Below are positions 1 to 8,557 of a stretch of DNA of 64,000 nucleotides, one piece after another. The notes beneath the pieces were generated by a model that was given only the letters and a program-made list of their open reading frames with translations, did no database searches and was not told the origin of the DNA. This DNA comes from Sphingobium vermicomposti (GTDB lineage: Bacteria; Pseudomonadota; Alphaproteobacteria; Sphingomonadales; Sphingomonadaceae). The DNA lies in NCBI RefSeq assembly GCF_011762025.1, contig NZ_JAASQR010000002.1:496001-560000 (forward strand), written 5' to 3'. A program made the translations under genes and the position numbers. The stretch's first letter is position 1, and the number at the start of each line of letters is the position of its first letter.

Positions 1-16
1 TGCAAATACATGCCGC

Positions 17-265
17 ATGTTCTTTCCCCTTCATTACGGCTTGTGTCATGCTCCAGGCGAGGAATGGCAATCAAAATCGCGCGATCAGGAGCTTCGAGGC
101 ATCGCCTTGGCGGTGCTGCGCCAGCAGGGTGGCCGTGCGCCGATAGTGGTGACTGAGAGGATCGGACATCTCGCCAGCGAGGGGAAGGGTGAGGGGGTGG
201 TGCTGTGGAAGGAAGTGGCGATTCGGCTCGACCAAATTCTGCAAGCGCGATCGTCGCCGAAATGA
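17..265 (+). CDS. small DUF6961-like protein
   Basis: A small protein of up to 82 residues. The part from about residue 21 onward (RDQEL..ALAV, then ERIG.LA, then LWKEVA.RLDQ) resembles the short sphingomonad family DUF6961 as I remember it; its function is unknown. The start is uncertain. The ATG at 17 gives an N-terminus that does not look family-like, and an in-frame TTG lies about 30 bases downstream. An out-of-frame ATG near 64 is not usable. The gene is isolated, with the minus-strand tRNA-Lys about 100 bases further on and nothing recognisable in between. Confidence 0.5.
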   Translation: MFFPLHYGLCHAPGEEWQSKSRDQELRGIALAVLRQQGGRAPIVVTERIGHLASEGKGEGVVLWKEVAIRLDQILQARSSPK

Positions 266-365
266 GCCGCGAAAGGCCGGTGTGATTACCCGGTGATTAC
301 TAGAGTGGTTTTCCGAGCCTAAATTAGGTAGGTCGAAAATCGTTAAAAATGGCGGAAAACTGCGG

Positions 366-441
366 TGGTGAGCCCTGCTGGGTTCGAACCAGCGACCTAC
401 TGATTAAAAGTCAGTTGCTCTACCGACTGAGCTAAGGGCCC
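366..441 (-). tRNA. tRNA-Lys(TTT)
   Basis: On the minus strand the 76-base sequence folds as a cloverleaf. The acceptor arms are GGGCCCT and AGGGCTC (one G-U pair), the D-loop region is AGCTCAGTCGGTAGAG, and the anticodon loop is CTTTTAA, giving anticodon TTT. The T-arm contains GGTTCGAACC and the 3' CCA is encoded. It lies between the small DUF6961-like gene and folK. Confidence 0.97.
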
Positions 442-486
442 TCACGCTGCGAGGTCTGCACGCCCTAAAGGCGGTAATGCGGCGGG

Positions 487-999
487 TCAACCTCTAGGAA
501 GCGGGATTGGTGCCGCTTTTCGCAGTTGTGCACAAAGGTGGCGAACGGATAGGCCCGAAACAGGGTGCCGCCAGCACGGAGCGACCCGGCACAGCGGGGC
601 CAGCGCAAATTCGCGCAGGTGGAAAGCGGGGTGGGGGATGATGAGCGACCGGCTTTGCCAGCGCCCCCCCGACCACAGGATGATGTCGATATCCATGCTG
701 CGCGCGCCCCACCGACGATAGCGGCGGCGGCCAAGTTGCCCTTCGATCCGCTGCAGGGCTTGCAACATTTCATCGGGCTTCAGTGCGCTTTCAACAACCA
801 GGGCGCTGTTGGCGAATTGCCGGGCGGACGGGCCGAGCGGACTGGTAAGCAGGACCGGCGCCATCGCACGGACATATCCCAATGCGCTGATGCGCAATGC
901 GGCTTCCTGCACGAGGCGGGCAGGCGTGCGCGCAGCTGACAAGGCCCGGTTGGAGCCTAGCGCCAGTGCATAAAGGTGAAGCGCGCCGGATGCGGTCAT
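487..999 (-). CDS. folK: 2-amino-4-hydroxy-6-hydroxymethyldihydropteridine pyrophosphokinase (HPPK)
   Basis: FolK transfers pyrophosphate from ATP to 6-hydroxymethyl-7,8-dihydropterin in folate synthesis. The ~170-residue protein has the family signatures: ALGSN near the N-terminus, RWGARSMDIDIIL in the middle (the metal-binding aspartates of the family are in DIDI), and IPHPAFHLREFALAPL towards the end. The ATG at 999 places ALGSN at the usual distance from the start; an ATG at 1035 would add 12 residues without family similarity. aguB lies upstream on the same strand after a 57-base gap, so co-transcription is possible. The tail after HPV is poorly conserved. Confidence 0.93.
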   Translation of the reverse strand: MTASGALHLYALALGSNRALSAARTPARLVQEAALRISALGYVRAMAPVLLTSPLGPSARQFANSALVVESALKPDEMLQALQRIEGQLGRRRYRRWGARSMDIDIILWSGGRWQSRSLIIPHPAFHLREFALAPLCRVAPCWRHPVSGLSVRHLCAQLRKAAPIPLPRG

Positions 1000-1056
1000 G
1001 GAAGCAGCGCCTAGCGCCTCAATCACGCGCTGCAAAGCGTATCCACCCTTTCGGGG

Positions 1057-1905
1057 TCAAATGTCCTGCGCGATACGACCGTAAAGCTCTGGCCGCCGAT
1101 CCCGGAAGAATCCCATGCCTGCGCGGTGCTTGCGCGCCTGTTCCAGATCCAGTGTCGCCACCAGCGCGCCATTATCCTTGCCATCGGCCTCTGCGGCGAA
1201 ATCACCCCACTCGTCCGTGATGAAGCTGTGCCCGTAGAAATTCTGCCCCTCTTCTTCACCGATGCGGTTCGCGGCAATCACGGGCATGCAGTTGCTGACC
1301 GCATGGCCGATCATTGCGCGCCGCCACATCCGACTGGTGTCGAGGTCGGCGTCATAGGGTTCTGAACCGATGGCCGTGGGATAGAAAAGCATTTCTGCCC
1401 CCATCAGGGCCATGACGCGCGCGGCTTCGGGATACCATTGGTCCCAGCAGATGCCGACGCCGATGGTCCCATGCCGCGTGTTCCAGACTTTGAAGCCGGA
1501 ATTGCCGGGCCGGAAATAATATTTCTCCTCATAGCCAGGCCCGTCCGGGATATGGCTCTTGCGATAGACGCCCATAATCTCCCCTTCGTCGTCGATCAGG
1601 GCGAGGGAGTTATAATAATGCTGCCCGTCCCGTTCGAAAAAGCTGGTGGGAATGTAGACGCCATGCGCCTTGGCGACCTTGCGCATTTCCTGAACGGCTG
1701 GATGTTCTTCGACCGGCAGGGCCTGGGCGAACAAGGCCTCATCCTCGACCTTGCAGAAATAGGGGCCTTCGAACAGTTCGGGCGGCAGCACGATCTTTGC
1801 GCCCCGCGCCGCTGCCTTCACGACTTGGCCGGCGACCATTTCGATATTGCTCGCCATATCGTCGGAAAAGGAGAGTTGAAGCGCGGCGACGGTGACTTTG
1901 GTCAT
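1057..1905 (-). CDS. aguB: N-carbamoylputrescine amidase
   Basis: This cytosolic enzyme hydrolyses N-carbamoylputrescine to putrescine, CO2 and ammonia, the last step of putrescine synthesis from agmatine. The 282-residue length is typical. The nitrilase-superfamily triad is visible: Glu43 in PPELF, Lys116 in YRKSHIPDG and Cys153 in GVGICWDQWYPEAAR. The start at 1905 has AGGAACC just upstream. aguA, the preceding enzyme, lies 87 bases upstream on the same strand, which strongly supports this substrate over other nitrilase-fold amidases. Confidence 0.95.
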   Translation of the reverse strand: MTKVTVAALQLSFSDDMASNIEMVAGQVVKAAARGAKIVLPPELFEGPYFCKVEDEALFAQALPVEEHPAVQEMRKVAKAHGVYIPTSFFERDGQHYYNSLALIDDEGEIMGVYRKSHIPDGPGYEEKYYFRPGNSGFKVWNTRHGTIGVGICWDQWYPEAARVMALMGAEMLFYPTAIGSEPYDADLDTSRMWRRAMIGHAVSNCMPVIAANRIGEEEGQNFYGHSFITDEWGDFAAEADGKDNGALVATLDLEQARKHRAGMGFFRDRRPELYGRIAQDI

Positions 1906-1992
1906 TGGTTCATGGTTCCTGGAGGCGATTGCCCATCTGGGCGGCAGAGGCGATGGTCAGCAAATAGGGTAGGATTTAGCCGCTGCAAGGAT

Positions 1993-2976
1993 TCAGGCAG
2001 ACGGCATCTGCTGGCTCGTGCAATGGAAGCTGCCTCCGCCCGAAAGGATCGCATTACTGGGCAATCCCAAAACGTCACGACCAGGGAAAAAGGGACGCAG
2101 CGCATCGACCGCCGCCTGATCGTTGGCGCAGCCATAAAGCGGAACGATGACCGCCGCATTGCCGATGTAGAAGTTCATGTAGCTCGCGGGGACGACTTCG
2201 CCATCCACGACGACCCGACCGGGGGAGGGTATGGACGCTACGTCCAGCCCGAACGCCTTTGCCCTGGCAAGGGCATCGGCATAAATGGCGGCGTTGGGGT
2301 CATCGGTCGCGGTTGCTTCCGGCAATGCCAGCACGCCCGGTGCCACAAAGCGGGCCAGATTATCGACATGGCCATCGGTGTGATCGTTCAGCAGCCCGTC
2401 GCCCAGCCACAGCATGTCTGACAGCCCCAGCGCGCCTGCCAGCAATGTTTCAATCTTGCCCCGGTCAAGGTCGGGGTTCCGATTGGGATTGAGCAGGCAT
2501 TGTTCCGTCGTGACGAACAGGCCAGTGCCATCCGTATCGACCGCTCCCCCTTCGAACACCCATAGCTGGGTCGATGTGGGAAGGCCGGTGGTGGCAGCCA
2601 GCCGCGCGCCGATATCTTCATCGCCGTCCATCCGATATTTGCCGCCCCAGCCATTGAAGCCAAAATCGACCAGCGCGCGCTCGTCATCGCGCATGACCGC
2701 AACCGGCGCGGTATCCCGCAACCAGACGTCGCCCAGCTTCTGCACGACGATCTGGACGCCAGGATCGGTCAGCGATCGGGCCACCTGCGCGTCCGTCTCG
2801 CTGGCGGCGACCAGCCGGACTTCTTCTCCACGACCGCCCGCATGCAGGGCGTTGGCGAAATCGGCGATCTGCCGCCGCGCATCATCAAAAGCGCCCGGCC
2901 ATTCTTTGGCATTTGCTGGAAAGCCGATCCAGGTCCATTCATGCGGCGCCCATTCGGCAGGCATACGGAAGGTCAT
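1993..2976 (-). CDS. aguA: agmatine deiminase
   Basis: AguA hydrolyses agmatine to N-carbamoylputrescine and ammonia. It belongs to the peptidyl-arginine-deiminase fold family. Visible family features are PAEWAPHEWTWIGFP at the N-terminus, LGDVWLRDTAP, NGWGGKY, FEGGAVDTDG, DGHVDN, and the terminal catalytic Cys319 in GGGSFHCTSQQ. The ATG at 2976 has AGGAGA about 8 bases upstream and is preferred to an ATG 36 bases earlier. It is followed by aguB on the same strand. Agmatine itself would come from arginine decarboxylation; no speA/adiA-type gene is in the window. Confidence 0.95.
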   Translation of the reverse strand: MTFRMPAEWAPHEWTWIGFPANAKEWPGAFDDARRQIADFANALHAGGRGEEVRLVAASETDAQVARSLTDPGVQIVVQKLGDVWLRDTAPVAVMRDDERALVDFGFNGWGGKYRMDGDEDIGARLAATTGLPTSTQLWVFEGGAVDTDGTGLFVTTEQCLLNPNRNPDLDRGKIETLLAGALGLSDMLWLGDGLLNDHTDGHVDNLARFVAPGVLALPEATATDDPNAAIYADALARAKAFGLDVASIPSPGRVVVDGEVVPASYMNFYIGNAAVIVPLYGCANDQAAVDALRPFFPGRDVLGLPSNAILSGGGSFHCTSQQMPSA

Positions 2977-3064
2977 GGGCTTTCTCCTGAGGATACGGGT
3001 CCTCCCCGCCATCTACAGGATCGCAGCCCGCTTGAAAGGGGGCAAATGCAGTGGGGTGGCCCCG

Positions 3065-3619
3065 TCAGCCTTGCTGCGCAGTCCATTGATCCAGCAGCTT
3101 GAACCCCAACGGGACGTGGAATTGCAGTCCGAAATCATACTCCTTGTGCCAACACACGGTTGCGTCGCGTTTGCCAAGGCCTTCGATCGAGATCTGAACC
3201 TCGGCCCCAACCGCCAGCGATCCGGTTTCATCAACGACCTTCACACCCGACAGGGAAATGTCCTGCATCATGCAGCTACAGTCGCCACCGGGCATCGCGA
3301 CGGAAACGGGCATGGTGATGTGGAGGCGTATGGCCTCTCGCCCGCCCCGTCCGTTGCGCTGCTCCGCCAGCATGGCAGAGGTGGACATTTGCCCTTCGAA
3401 CAGCAGCAATACCTGCTCACCCTGAACGAAGCCGACCACGGCTGCAACGGTGAAGCCATTTCGTAACACCAGCGTAACGCTCTGCCCCGATTCCAGGGGC
3501 AGGGTTGTTCGTATCAGCGCTTCCTTTGATGCGAGCGAGTGGACGACGCATAAGCGTTCCCTATCCGCCGTGACCAATTTGCCGACATGCAATATCGTGA
3601 CTGCGTTATTGATCTCCAT
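3065..3619 (-). CDS. PilZ-domain protein, probable cyclic-di-GMP binder
   Basis: A 184-residue protein with a C-terminal PilZ domain (about residues 95-175). The c-di-GMP motifs are present: RxxxR as REAIR and D/NxSxxG as DISLSG. The first ~90 residues look like a second, degenerate PilZ-like beta-barrel (LVLRNGFTVAAVVGFVQGEQVLLLFEG) without these motifs. No membrane segment or output domain is seen, so it probably signals through protein contact. The ATG at 3619 has an AGGGTGG sequence upstream. It stands alone, about 90 bases upstream of aguA on the same strand. The target process (motility, polysaccharide or other) cannot be read from context. Confidence 0.85.
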   Translation of the reverse strand: MEINNAVTILHVGKLVTADRERLCVVHSLASKEALIRTTLPLESGQSVTLVLRNGFTVAAVVGFVQGEQVLLLFEGQMSTSAMLAEQRNGRGGREAIRLHITMPVSVAMPGGDCSCMMQDISLSGVKVVDETGSLAVGAEVQISIEGLGKRDATVCWHKEYDFGLQFHVPLGFKLLDQWTAQQG

Positions 3620-3980
3620 GGATCATCCACCCTTCGTTGCGACCGCGTTTCTTTTATCGGGAGCAGTTAAACCTATGAATTCCGTAGCGTAAGATGGAAA
3701 CGACTCCTGCCATCTGTACGAAAAGGGGACAGTCGGACGCAGCCGATCTGTCGCCAGACAGGGCATGGTTGAAGGGTGGGTAGGGGGCGCGCGGTAGCGA
3801 ATTGGCGGAAATGCGCGGCTTAACGATCCATCCGGCACTGTCGGGAAGGACGCGGAACCTTGTCGCCTAAGGTCCAGTAGGGGCAAGGGGTCATATTGCG
3901 AATGCGCGTTAAACTTCTTTCACCCCGCTTCTGCGCGGCGGGAGCACGGCCAAGGGCGGGCCAGGTAGAGCGCGCAAAAG
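3620..3980. other. intergenic region without a recognisable gene
   Basis: About 360 bases between the PilZ gene and the rpsD terminator. Open frames here have no family resemblance and look like chance frames of GC-rich DNA. It must carry the PilZ gene promoter on the minus strand, but I cannot point to a convincing -35/-10 pair. Confidence 0.5.
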
Positions 3981-4008
3981 AAAAGGCGGCCCGCAAGGAC
4001 CGCCTTTT
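3981..4008 (-). terminator. Rho-independent terminator of rpsD
   Basis: Arms AAAAGGCGG (3981-3989) and CCGCCTTTT (4000-4008) form a 9-bp stem. Read on the minus strand the hairpin is followed by TTTTCTTTT, and it begins 27 bases after the rpsD stop codon. Confidence 0.85.
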
Positions 4009-4034
4009 CCCGAAATTACAAAAGTTTGGAACGA

Positions 4035-4649
4035 TCAGCGCGAATAGAATTCGACGACCAGATTCGGCTCCATCTTGACCGGATAGGGCACCTCGTCGAG
4101 CGTCGGAACGCGGACATAGGTAACCTTGGTGGCGCCATCGGGCGAGACATAGTCAGGAATGTCGCGCTCGGGCAGGCTCTGCGCCTCCAGAACCAGCGCC
4201 ATTTCCTGTGCCTTCTTGCCCAGGGTGATTTCGTCGCCGGGCTTCACCAAGCGCGAGGCAATGTTGCACTTCACGCCGTTCACATAGATGTGACCGTGCG
4301 AAACGACCTGACGCGCCGAAAAGATGGTGGGCGCGAACTTGGCGCGGTAGACGACAGCGTCCAGACGGCGCTCAAGCAGGCCGATCAGATTCTGGCCGGT
4401 ATCGCCCTTCATGCGAGCGGCTTCGATATAGTTCTTCTTGAACTGCTTTTCGGTAATGTCGCCGTAATAGCCCTTCAGCTTCTGCTTGGCGCGCAGCTGG
4501 ATGCCATAGTCGGACATCTTGCCCTTGCGGCGCTGACCGTGCTGGCCGGGACCATATTCACGCTTGTTGACCGGGCTCTTGGGGCGACCCCAAATGTTTT
4601 CGCCCATGCGGCGGTCGAGTTTATGCTTGGCGCTGGAACGCTTCGACAT
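4035..4649 (-). CDS. rpsD: 30S ribosomal protein S4
   Basis: S4 is a primary 16S rRNA binding protein that starts small-subunit assembly. The 204-residue protein matches the family along its length: N-terminal [39 protein letters not shown], and the S4 RNA-binding domain ([37 protein letters not shown], about residues 90-150). It stands alone, not in an alpha operon, which is usual in alphaproteobacteria, and ends in its own terminator. The cysteine zinc site of some S4 proteins is absent. Confidence 0.98.
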   Translation of the reverse strand: MSKRSSAKHKLDRRMGENIWGRPKSPVNKREYGPGQHGQRRKGKMSDYGIQLRAKQKLKGYYGDITEKQFKKNYIEAARMKGDTGQNLIGLLERRLDAVVYRAKFAPTIFSARQVVSHGHIYVNGVKCNIASRLVKPGDEITLGKKAQEMALVLEAQSLPERDIPDYVSPDGATKVTYVRVPTLDEVPYPVKMEPNLVVEFYSR

Positions 4650-4828
4650 GATATTTCCTTCGATATGCTAACAACGTTGTTTCCGGTCGTCGCCTGCTTG
4701 CCTCAAACAAGGGGCAGGGCCACCGCTTCACCGGAGTGCGGGACCAATCGCGAAGGCGCGCCTATGAAGAAGGGGCAGGCGCATGTCAACCCTCGACACC
4801 GCCGCTATGCGGGCCTAGTCAGCTGCCC

Positions 4829-5125
4829 ATGAACCCGGAAAACTACACCAGCATGGCGCAAGTCCGCGCGGGCGTCGACACGATCGACCGACAGATCGTT
4901 GCGCTGTTAGGCCAGCGTTTTGCCCATATGCGGGCGGCTGCGCGGATCAAGCCTGATCGCGCCGACGTGCGGGACGAGGCGCGCAAGGCGCAGGTCATCG
5001 CCAACGTGTGCGTCGAAGCGGAGCGCCTGGGCGTGCCTGCGGATATTGTCGCGGATCTGTGGGACAGGTTGGTCGAAGCATCCATCGCCTACGAAATGAA
5101 TGAGTTTGACCGGCTGAAGGCCTGA
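4829..5125 (+). CDS. AroQ-type chorismate mutase
   Basis: A 98-residue all-helical single-domain protein of the AroQ fold, expected to convert chorismate to prephenate for phenylalanine and tyrosine. Supporting segments are VRAGVDTIDRQIVALLGQRFAHMRAAARIK (helix 1, with the conserved Arg and Asp), then RDEARKAQVI and ADLWDRLVEASIAYEMNEF. The ATG at 4829 starts close before helix 1. The closely related isochorismate-pyruvate lyase (PchB) shares the fold, but there is no siderophore context, so mutase is preferred. It converges with trmJ. Confidence 0.88.
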   Translation: MNPENYTSMAQVRAGVDTIDRQIVALLGQRFAHMRAAARIKPDRADVRDEARKAQVIANVCVEAERLGVPADIVADLWDRLVEASIAYEMNEFDRLKA

Positions 5126-5152
5126 GAACCCTTTCCGACGACCAACCCGCGT

Positions 5153-5881
5153 CTAGCGTCGCCGCGGGCGGGAAAGGGTGGACAGCACGCCGCGCAGTGT
5201 GCGCACTTCAAGATGATTCCAGCCCGGCTTCGTCAACAGATTGCGCAAGGTACGCTTGGTCGCGGTTGCGCGGTCGGGCGGGAAGAAATATCCGGCGTCT
5301 TCCAGAAGCGTTTCGAACTGGTCCAGCATGCCCTCCAGCTCCACCTGCGGAGCGGGCTCGCCAAGATCGTTGAGCGTGGGCTGCGCCAGATCAGCCTGTT
5401 TCGACCATTCATAAGCGCACAGGATCACCGCCTGGGCAAGGTTGAGTGATCCGAATTCCGGGTTGATCGGCACGGTCAGGATCTTGCGGGCAAGCGCGAC
5501 ATCCTCCGTTTCCAGTCCCGACCGTTCCGGCCCGAAGACATAGGCGCAGCGACCGGCCGCCTGATGCACTTCCCGCGCGGCCTCTTCGGGTGTGACTACC
5601 GGCTTGGTCACACCCCGCTTGCGCACCGTCGTCGCATAGACATGTGCGCAATCGGCTACCGCCTCGGCCAGCGTGCCGAAAATCTGCGCTTGGTCGATCA
5701 CGATGTCCGCCCCCGCCGCCGATGGACCGGCATCAGGATTGGGCCAGCCATCACGCGGGCTGACCAGCCGCATTTCGGTAAGGCCGAAATTCAGCATGGC
5801 GCGTGCGGCCTTGCCGATATTCTCACCCAGCTGTGGACGGACGAGGACGATGACGGGGCGGGAGGTGGCAGTCGCAATCAT
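5153..5881 (-). CDS. trmJ: tRNA (cytidine/uridine-2'-O)-methyltransferase TrmJ
   Basis: A SPOUT-class methyltransferase expected to 2'-O-methylate position 32 in the anticodon loop of several tRNAs, using S-adenosylmethionine. Family signatures are VRPQLGENIGKAARAMLNFGL at the N-terminus and the knot region FGPERSGLETEDVALARKILTVPINPEFGSLNLAQAVILCAYE. The C-terminal extension (to RTLRGVLSTL) is typical of TrmJ rather than TrmL. I start at the ATG at 5881; an ATG 48 bases earlier would add a proline-rich lead without similarity. It lies 54 bases downstream of nrdR and is probably the last gene of the rpiB-glyA-nrdR-trmJ transcript. Confidence 0.92.
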   Translation of the reverse strand: MIATATSRPVIVLVRPQLGENIGKAARAMLNFGLTEMRLVSPRDGWPNPDAGPSAAGADIVIDQAQIFGTLAEAVADCAHVYATTVRKRGVTKPVVTPEEAAREVHQAAGRCAYVFGPERSGLETEDVALARKILTVPINPEFGSLNLAQAVILCAYEWSKQADLAQPTLNDLGEPAPQVELEGMLDQFETLLEDAGYFFPPDRATATKRTLRNLLTKPGWNHLEVRTLRGVLSTLSRPRRR

Positions 5882-5935
5882 TCCGTTCGACCTGGGTAGG
5901 GGCACGGATAAGGGCAAAGAGCAGGGCAACCCACC

Positions 5936-6397
5936 TCACTCACTCCCGACTTCCTTCACCGACCCGGCAAAATCCTCAAAGTCCTGCGCGTCGGTGAAGT
6001 CCTTATACACGCTCGCGAAGCGAATGTAGGCGACGCTGTCCAGCCGCTTGAGGCCTTCCATTACCATTTCGCCAATCGCGCGCGCAGGTACTTCGCCTTC
6101 GCCGCTCGTTTCCAGCTGGCGCTGGATGCCCGAAATCATCTTTTCCAACCGACTTGGGTCGATCTGCCGCTTGCGGCAGGCAATGTCGATGGAGCGGGCC
6201 AGCTTGTCGCGGTCGAACGCTTCCTTACGCCCCTCGCTCTTACCCACCCAGATGTCGCGCAGCTGGATGCGTTCGAATGTAGTGAAGCGTGCCCCACAGG
6301 CTTCACACTGCCGCCTGCGGCGAATGGCGGCACCATCTTCGGTGGGGCGGCTGTCTTTTACCTGACTGTCGTCATGTGCACAGAAGGGGCAACGCAT
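5936..6397 (-). CDS. nrdR: transcriptional repressor NrdR
   Basis: NrdR represses ribonucleotide reductase genes in response to ATP/dATP balance. The 153-residue protein begins with its zinc ribbon (MRCPFC, then [14 protein letters not shown]), followed by the ATP-cone domain ([25 protein letters not shown]...[13 protein letters not shown]). Length is as expected. It follows glyA by 92 bases, a common alphaproteobacterial arrangement. No ribonucleotide reductase gene and no obvious NrdR box were seen in the window. Confidence 0.97.
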   Translation of the reverse strand: MRCPFCAHDDSQVKDSRPTEDGAAIRRRRQCEACGARFTTFERIQLRDIWVGKSEGRKEAFDRDKLARSIDIACRKRQIDPSRLEKMISGIQRQLETSGEGEVPARAIGEMVMEGLKRLDSVAYIRFASVYKDFTDAQDFEDFAGSVKEVGSE

Positions 6398-6489
6398 TCA
6401 GTGATGAGCTCCGGTCGTTTCAGGCGAGTCGAGACACGGGATGACACAGCCGCCGCGCCTCGACCACCCCTGGATACGAACGGAGGCGA

Positions 6490-7809
6490 TCAACCTTCGT
6501 AAATCGGGAAGCGGGCGCAAAGGGCGGACACGCGGTCTCGGACGTTAGCTTCGACCGCCGCGTCGCCATGTTCACCGTTATCGCGGAGACCTTCCAGGAC
6601 ATCTGCGATCATGTCGCCAATCGCCTCGAACTCGGCAACGCCAAAGCCGCGCGTAGTGCCTGCGGGCGAGCCCACGCGAATGCCGCTGGTCTTCGTCGGG
6701 GGCAGGGGATCGCCCGGCACGCCATTCTTGTTGCAGGTGATGAAGCTGCGTTCCAGCGCCTCGTCGGCGTCCTTCCCCGAAATACCGTAGGGACGCAGGT
6801 CGATCAGCGCGAGGTGCGTGTCGGTGCCGCCCGAAACCACGGCAAGGCCGCGCTGCTCCAGCTTCGCGGCCAGCGCCTTGGCATTGGTGACAATGGCTTG
6901 GGCATAAGTCTTGAACTCAGGCCGCAGCGCTTCACCGAATGCAACCGCCTTGGCAGCGATGACGTGCATCAGCGGCCCGCCCTGCAGGCCTGGGAACACC
7001 GCCGAATTGATCTTCTTCGCAATGGCTTCGTCATTGGTCAGGATCATGCCGCCGCGGGGACCGCGCAAGGTCTTGTGCGTGGTCGTGGTCACGACGTCAG
7101 CAAAACCGAACGGCGTTGGATGTGCACCACCGGCGACGAGACCGGCGAAGTGCGCCATGTCGACCATCAGCAGCGCGCCGACCTTGTCAGCGATGGCCCG
7201 GAAACGGGCAAAGTCGAGGTGACGGGGATAGGCGGATCCACCCGCGATGATGAGGGTCGGCTTGGCCTCGATCGCCTGCGCTTCCAAAGCGTCATAGTCG
7301 ATAAGATGGGTATCTTCGCGCACGCCATATTGGACGGCGTTATACCATTTGCCCGACAGCGCCGGCTTTGCGCCGTGCGTCAGGTGGCCGCCAGCGTCCA
7401 GCGACAGGCCCATGATGGTGTCGCCCGGCTTGGTCAGCGCCAGCATGACCGCACCGTTCGCCTGCGCGCCCGAATGGGGCTGCACGTTGACAAAGCCGCA
7501 GTTGAAGATCTGCTTGGCCCGGTCGATGGCCAATTGTTCGACTTCATCCGACGGCGCGCAGCCCTGATAATAGCGCTTCCCCGGATACCCCTCGGCATAT
7601 TTGTTGGTGAAGACTGACCCTTGCGCCTCCAGCACTGCCTTCGACACGATATTTTCGGACGCAATCAGTTCGATCTGGGCCTGCTCGCGCTTCAATTCAT
7701 TGGCGACGCCGGCAAAGACCGCCGGATCGGCATCGGCCAGGCTGCGAGTGAAATAGCCTTCTGCGCGGATGTCGGACAGGCTGGGCTGGGCGAGGGTGGC
7801 GGTGCTCAT
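6490..7809 (-). CDS. glyA: serine hydroxymethyltransferase
   Basis: GlyA interconverts serine and glycine with tetrahydrofolate and is the main source of one-carbon units. The 439-residue protein shows [36 protein letters not shown], the active-site region [12 protein letters not shown], and the PLP-binding lysine in [16 protein letters not shown]. It starts 12 bases after the rpiB stop codon, so the two are almost certainly co-transcribed. Confidence 0.98.
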   Translation of the reverse strand: MSTATLAQPSLSDIRAEGYFTRSLADADPAVFAGVANELKREQAQIELIASENIVSKAVLEAQGSVFTNKYAEGYPGKRYYQGCAPSDEVEQLAIDRAKQIFNCGFVNVQPHSGAQANGAVMLALTKPGDTIMGLSLDAGGHLTHGAKPALSGKWYNAVQYGVREDTHLIDYDALEAQAIEAKPTLIIAGGSAYPRHLDFARFRAIADKVGALLMVDMAHFAGLVAGGAHPTPFGFADVVTTTTHKTLRGPRGGMILTNDEAIAKKINSAVFPGLQGGPLMHVIAAKAVAFGEALRPEFKTYAQAIVTNAKALAAKLEQRGLAVVSGGTDTHLALIDLRPYGISGKDADEALERSFITCNKNGVPGDPLPPTKTSGIRVGSPAGTTRGFGVAEFEAIGDMIADVLEGLRDNGEHGDAAVEANVRDRVSALCARFPIYEG

Positions 7810-7821
7810 AGGGCTGGCTCC

Positions 7822-8259
7822 TTAAAGCGCGGGCTGGGAGAGTTTTTCGACGCGGCCACTATGGCGGCCACCGCCGAATTCGGTGGAGAGAAAGGCGGTG
7901 ACGCAGGCCTGGGCCATATCCACGCCGGTCAGGCGAGCGCCCAGGGCGATGACGTTGGCGTCGTTATGTTCACGCGACAGTGCAGCTGAAAGCGGCTCTG
8001 AAACCAGAGCGCACCGGCAGGCCGGATTGCGGTTCACGGCGATGGAAATGCCGATGCCCGATCCGCAAAGGGCAATGCCGCGATCCGCATCCCCAGCGGC
8101 CACGACGGCTGCAAGCTTGTAGCCATAATCTGGATAATCGACGCGGTCAGCAGTCGCAGGGCCAAGGTCGTTTACCTCATGCCCCTGCGAACGCAGCCAG
8201 TCTGTCAGTTCCGCCTTCAGATCGACGGCGGCGTGATCGGAAGCGATTGCGATTTTCAT
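7822..8259 (-). CDS. rpiB: ribose 5-phosphate isomerase B
   Basis: Interconverts ribulose 5-phosphate and ribose 5-phosphate in the pentose phosphate pathway. The 145-residue protein has the RpiB/LacAB signature: IASDHAAVDLK at the N-terminus, then GIALCGSGIGISIAVNR with the catalytic cysteine, and EHNDANVIALGAR. It is the first gene of the run into glyA, nrdR and trmJ; ribose phosphate, one-carbon units and dNTP control thus share a transcript. Confidence 0.96.
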   Translation of the reverse strand: MKIAIASDHAAVDLKAELTDWLRSQGHEVNDLGPATADRVDYPDYGYKLAAVVAAGDADRGIALCGSGIGISIAVNRNPACRCALVSEPLSAALSREHNDANVIALGARLTGVDMAQACVTAFLSTEFGGGRHSGRVEKLSQPAL

Positions 8260-8347
8260 ATGCCGTCCCCTGCATCAAATGGGGGTGATTCGTCCCGCGC
8301 CTCATAGGGGGTGCGCTGATCAATTGCCACAGTCCAGCTGCCGCCTT

Positions 8348-8557
8348 ATGGCCTTCATCATGACTGGTACGATATTATCCATCCTGATGCTGGCGGGCCT
8401 GTTCCTGACCGGCGGCGGCATTTATGCGATCGTCAAAAAGGGGGATCGCAAACGCGGCGTCCTGATGATCATAGCCGGATTGGTCATGTTCGCCAATGTC
8501 GGTATCTCCGCCATTCCGGGGCCTGATGTTCCTATGCTCCAAGGCGACGGCAACTGA
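8348..8557 (+). CDS. small two-helix membrane protein, unknown function
   Basis: A 69-residue protein from the ATG at 8348 (a second ATG is at 8360). It has two hydrophobic segments, about residues 4-24 (MTGTILSILMLAGLFLTGGG) and 36-56 (VLMIIAGLVMFANVGISAI), joined by a basic loop KKGDRKRG that is probably cytoplasmic. The stop codon abuts the convergent HPP/CBS gene with no spacer. I do not recognise the family. Confidence 0.55.
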   Translation: MAFIMTGTILSILMLAGLFLTGGGIYAIVKKGDRKRGVLMIIAGLVMFANVGISAIPGPDVPMLQGDGN

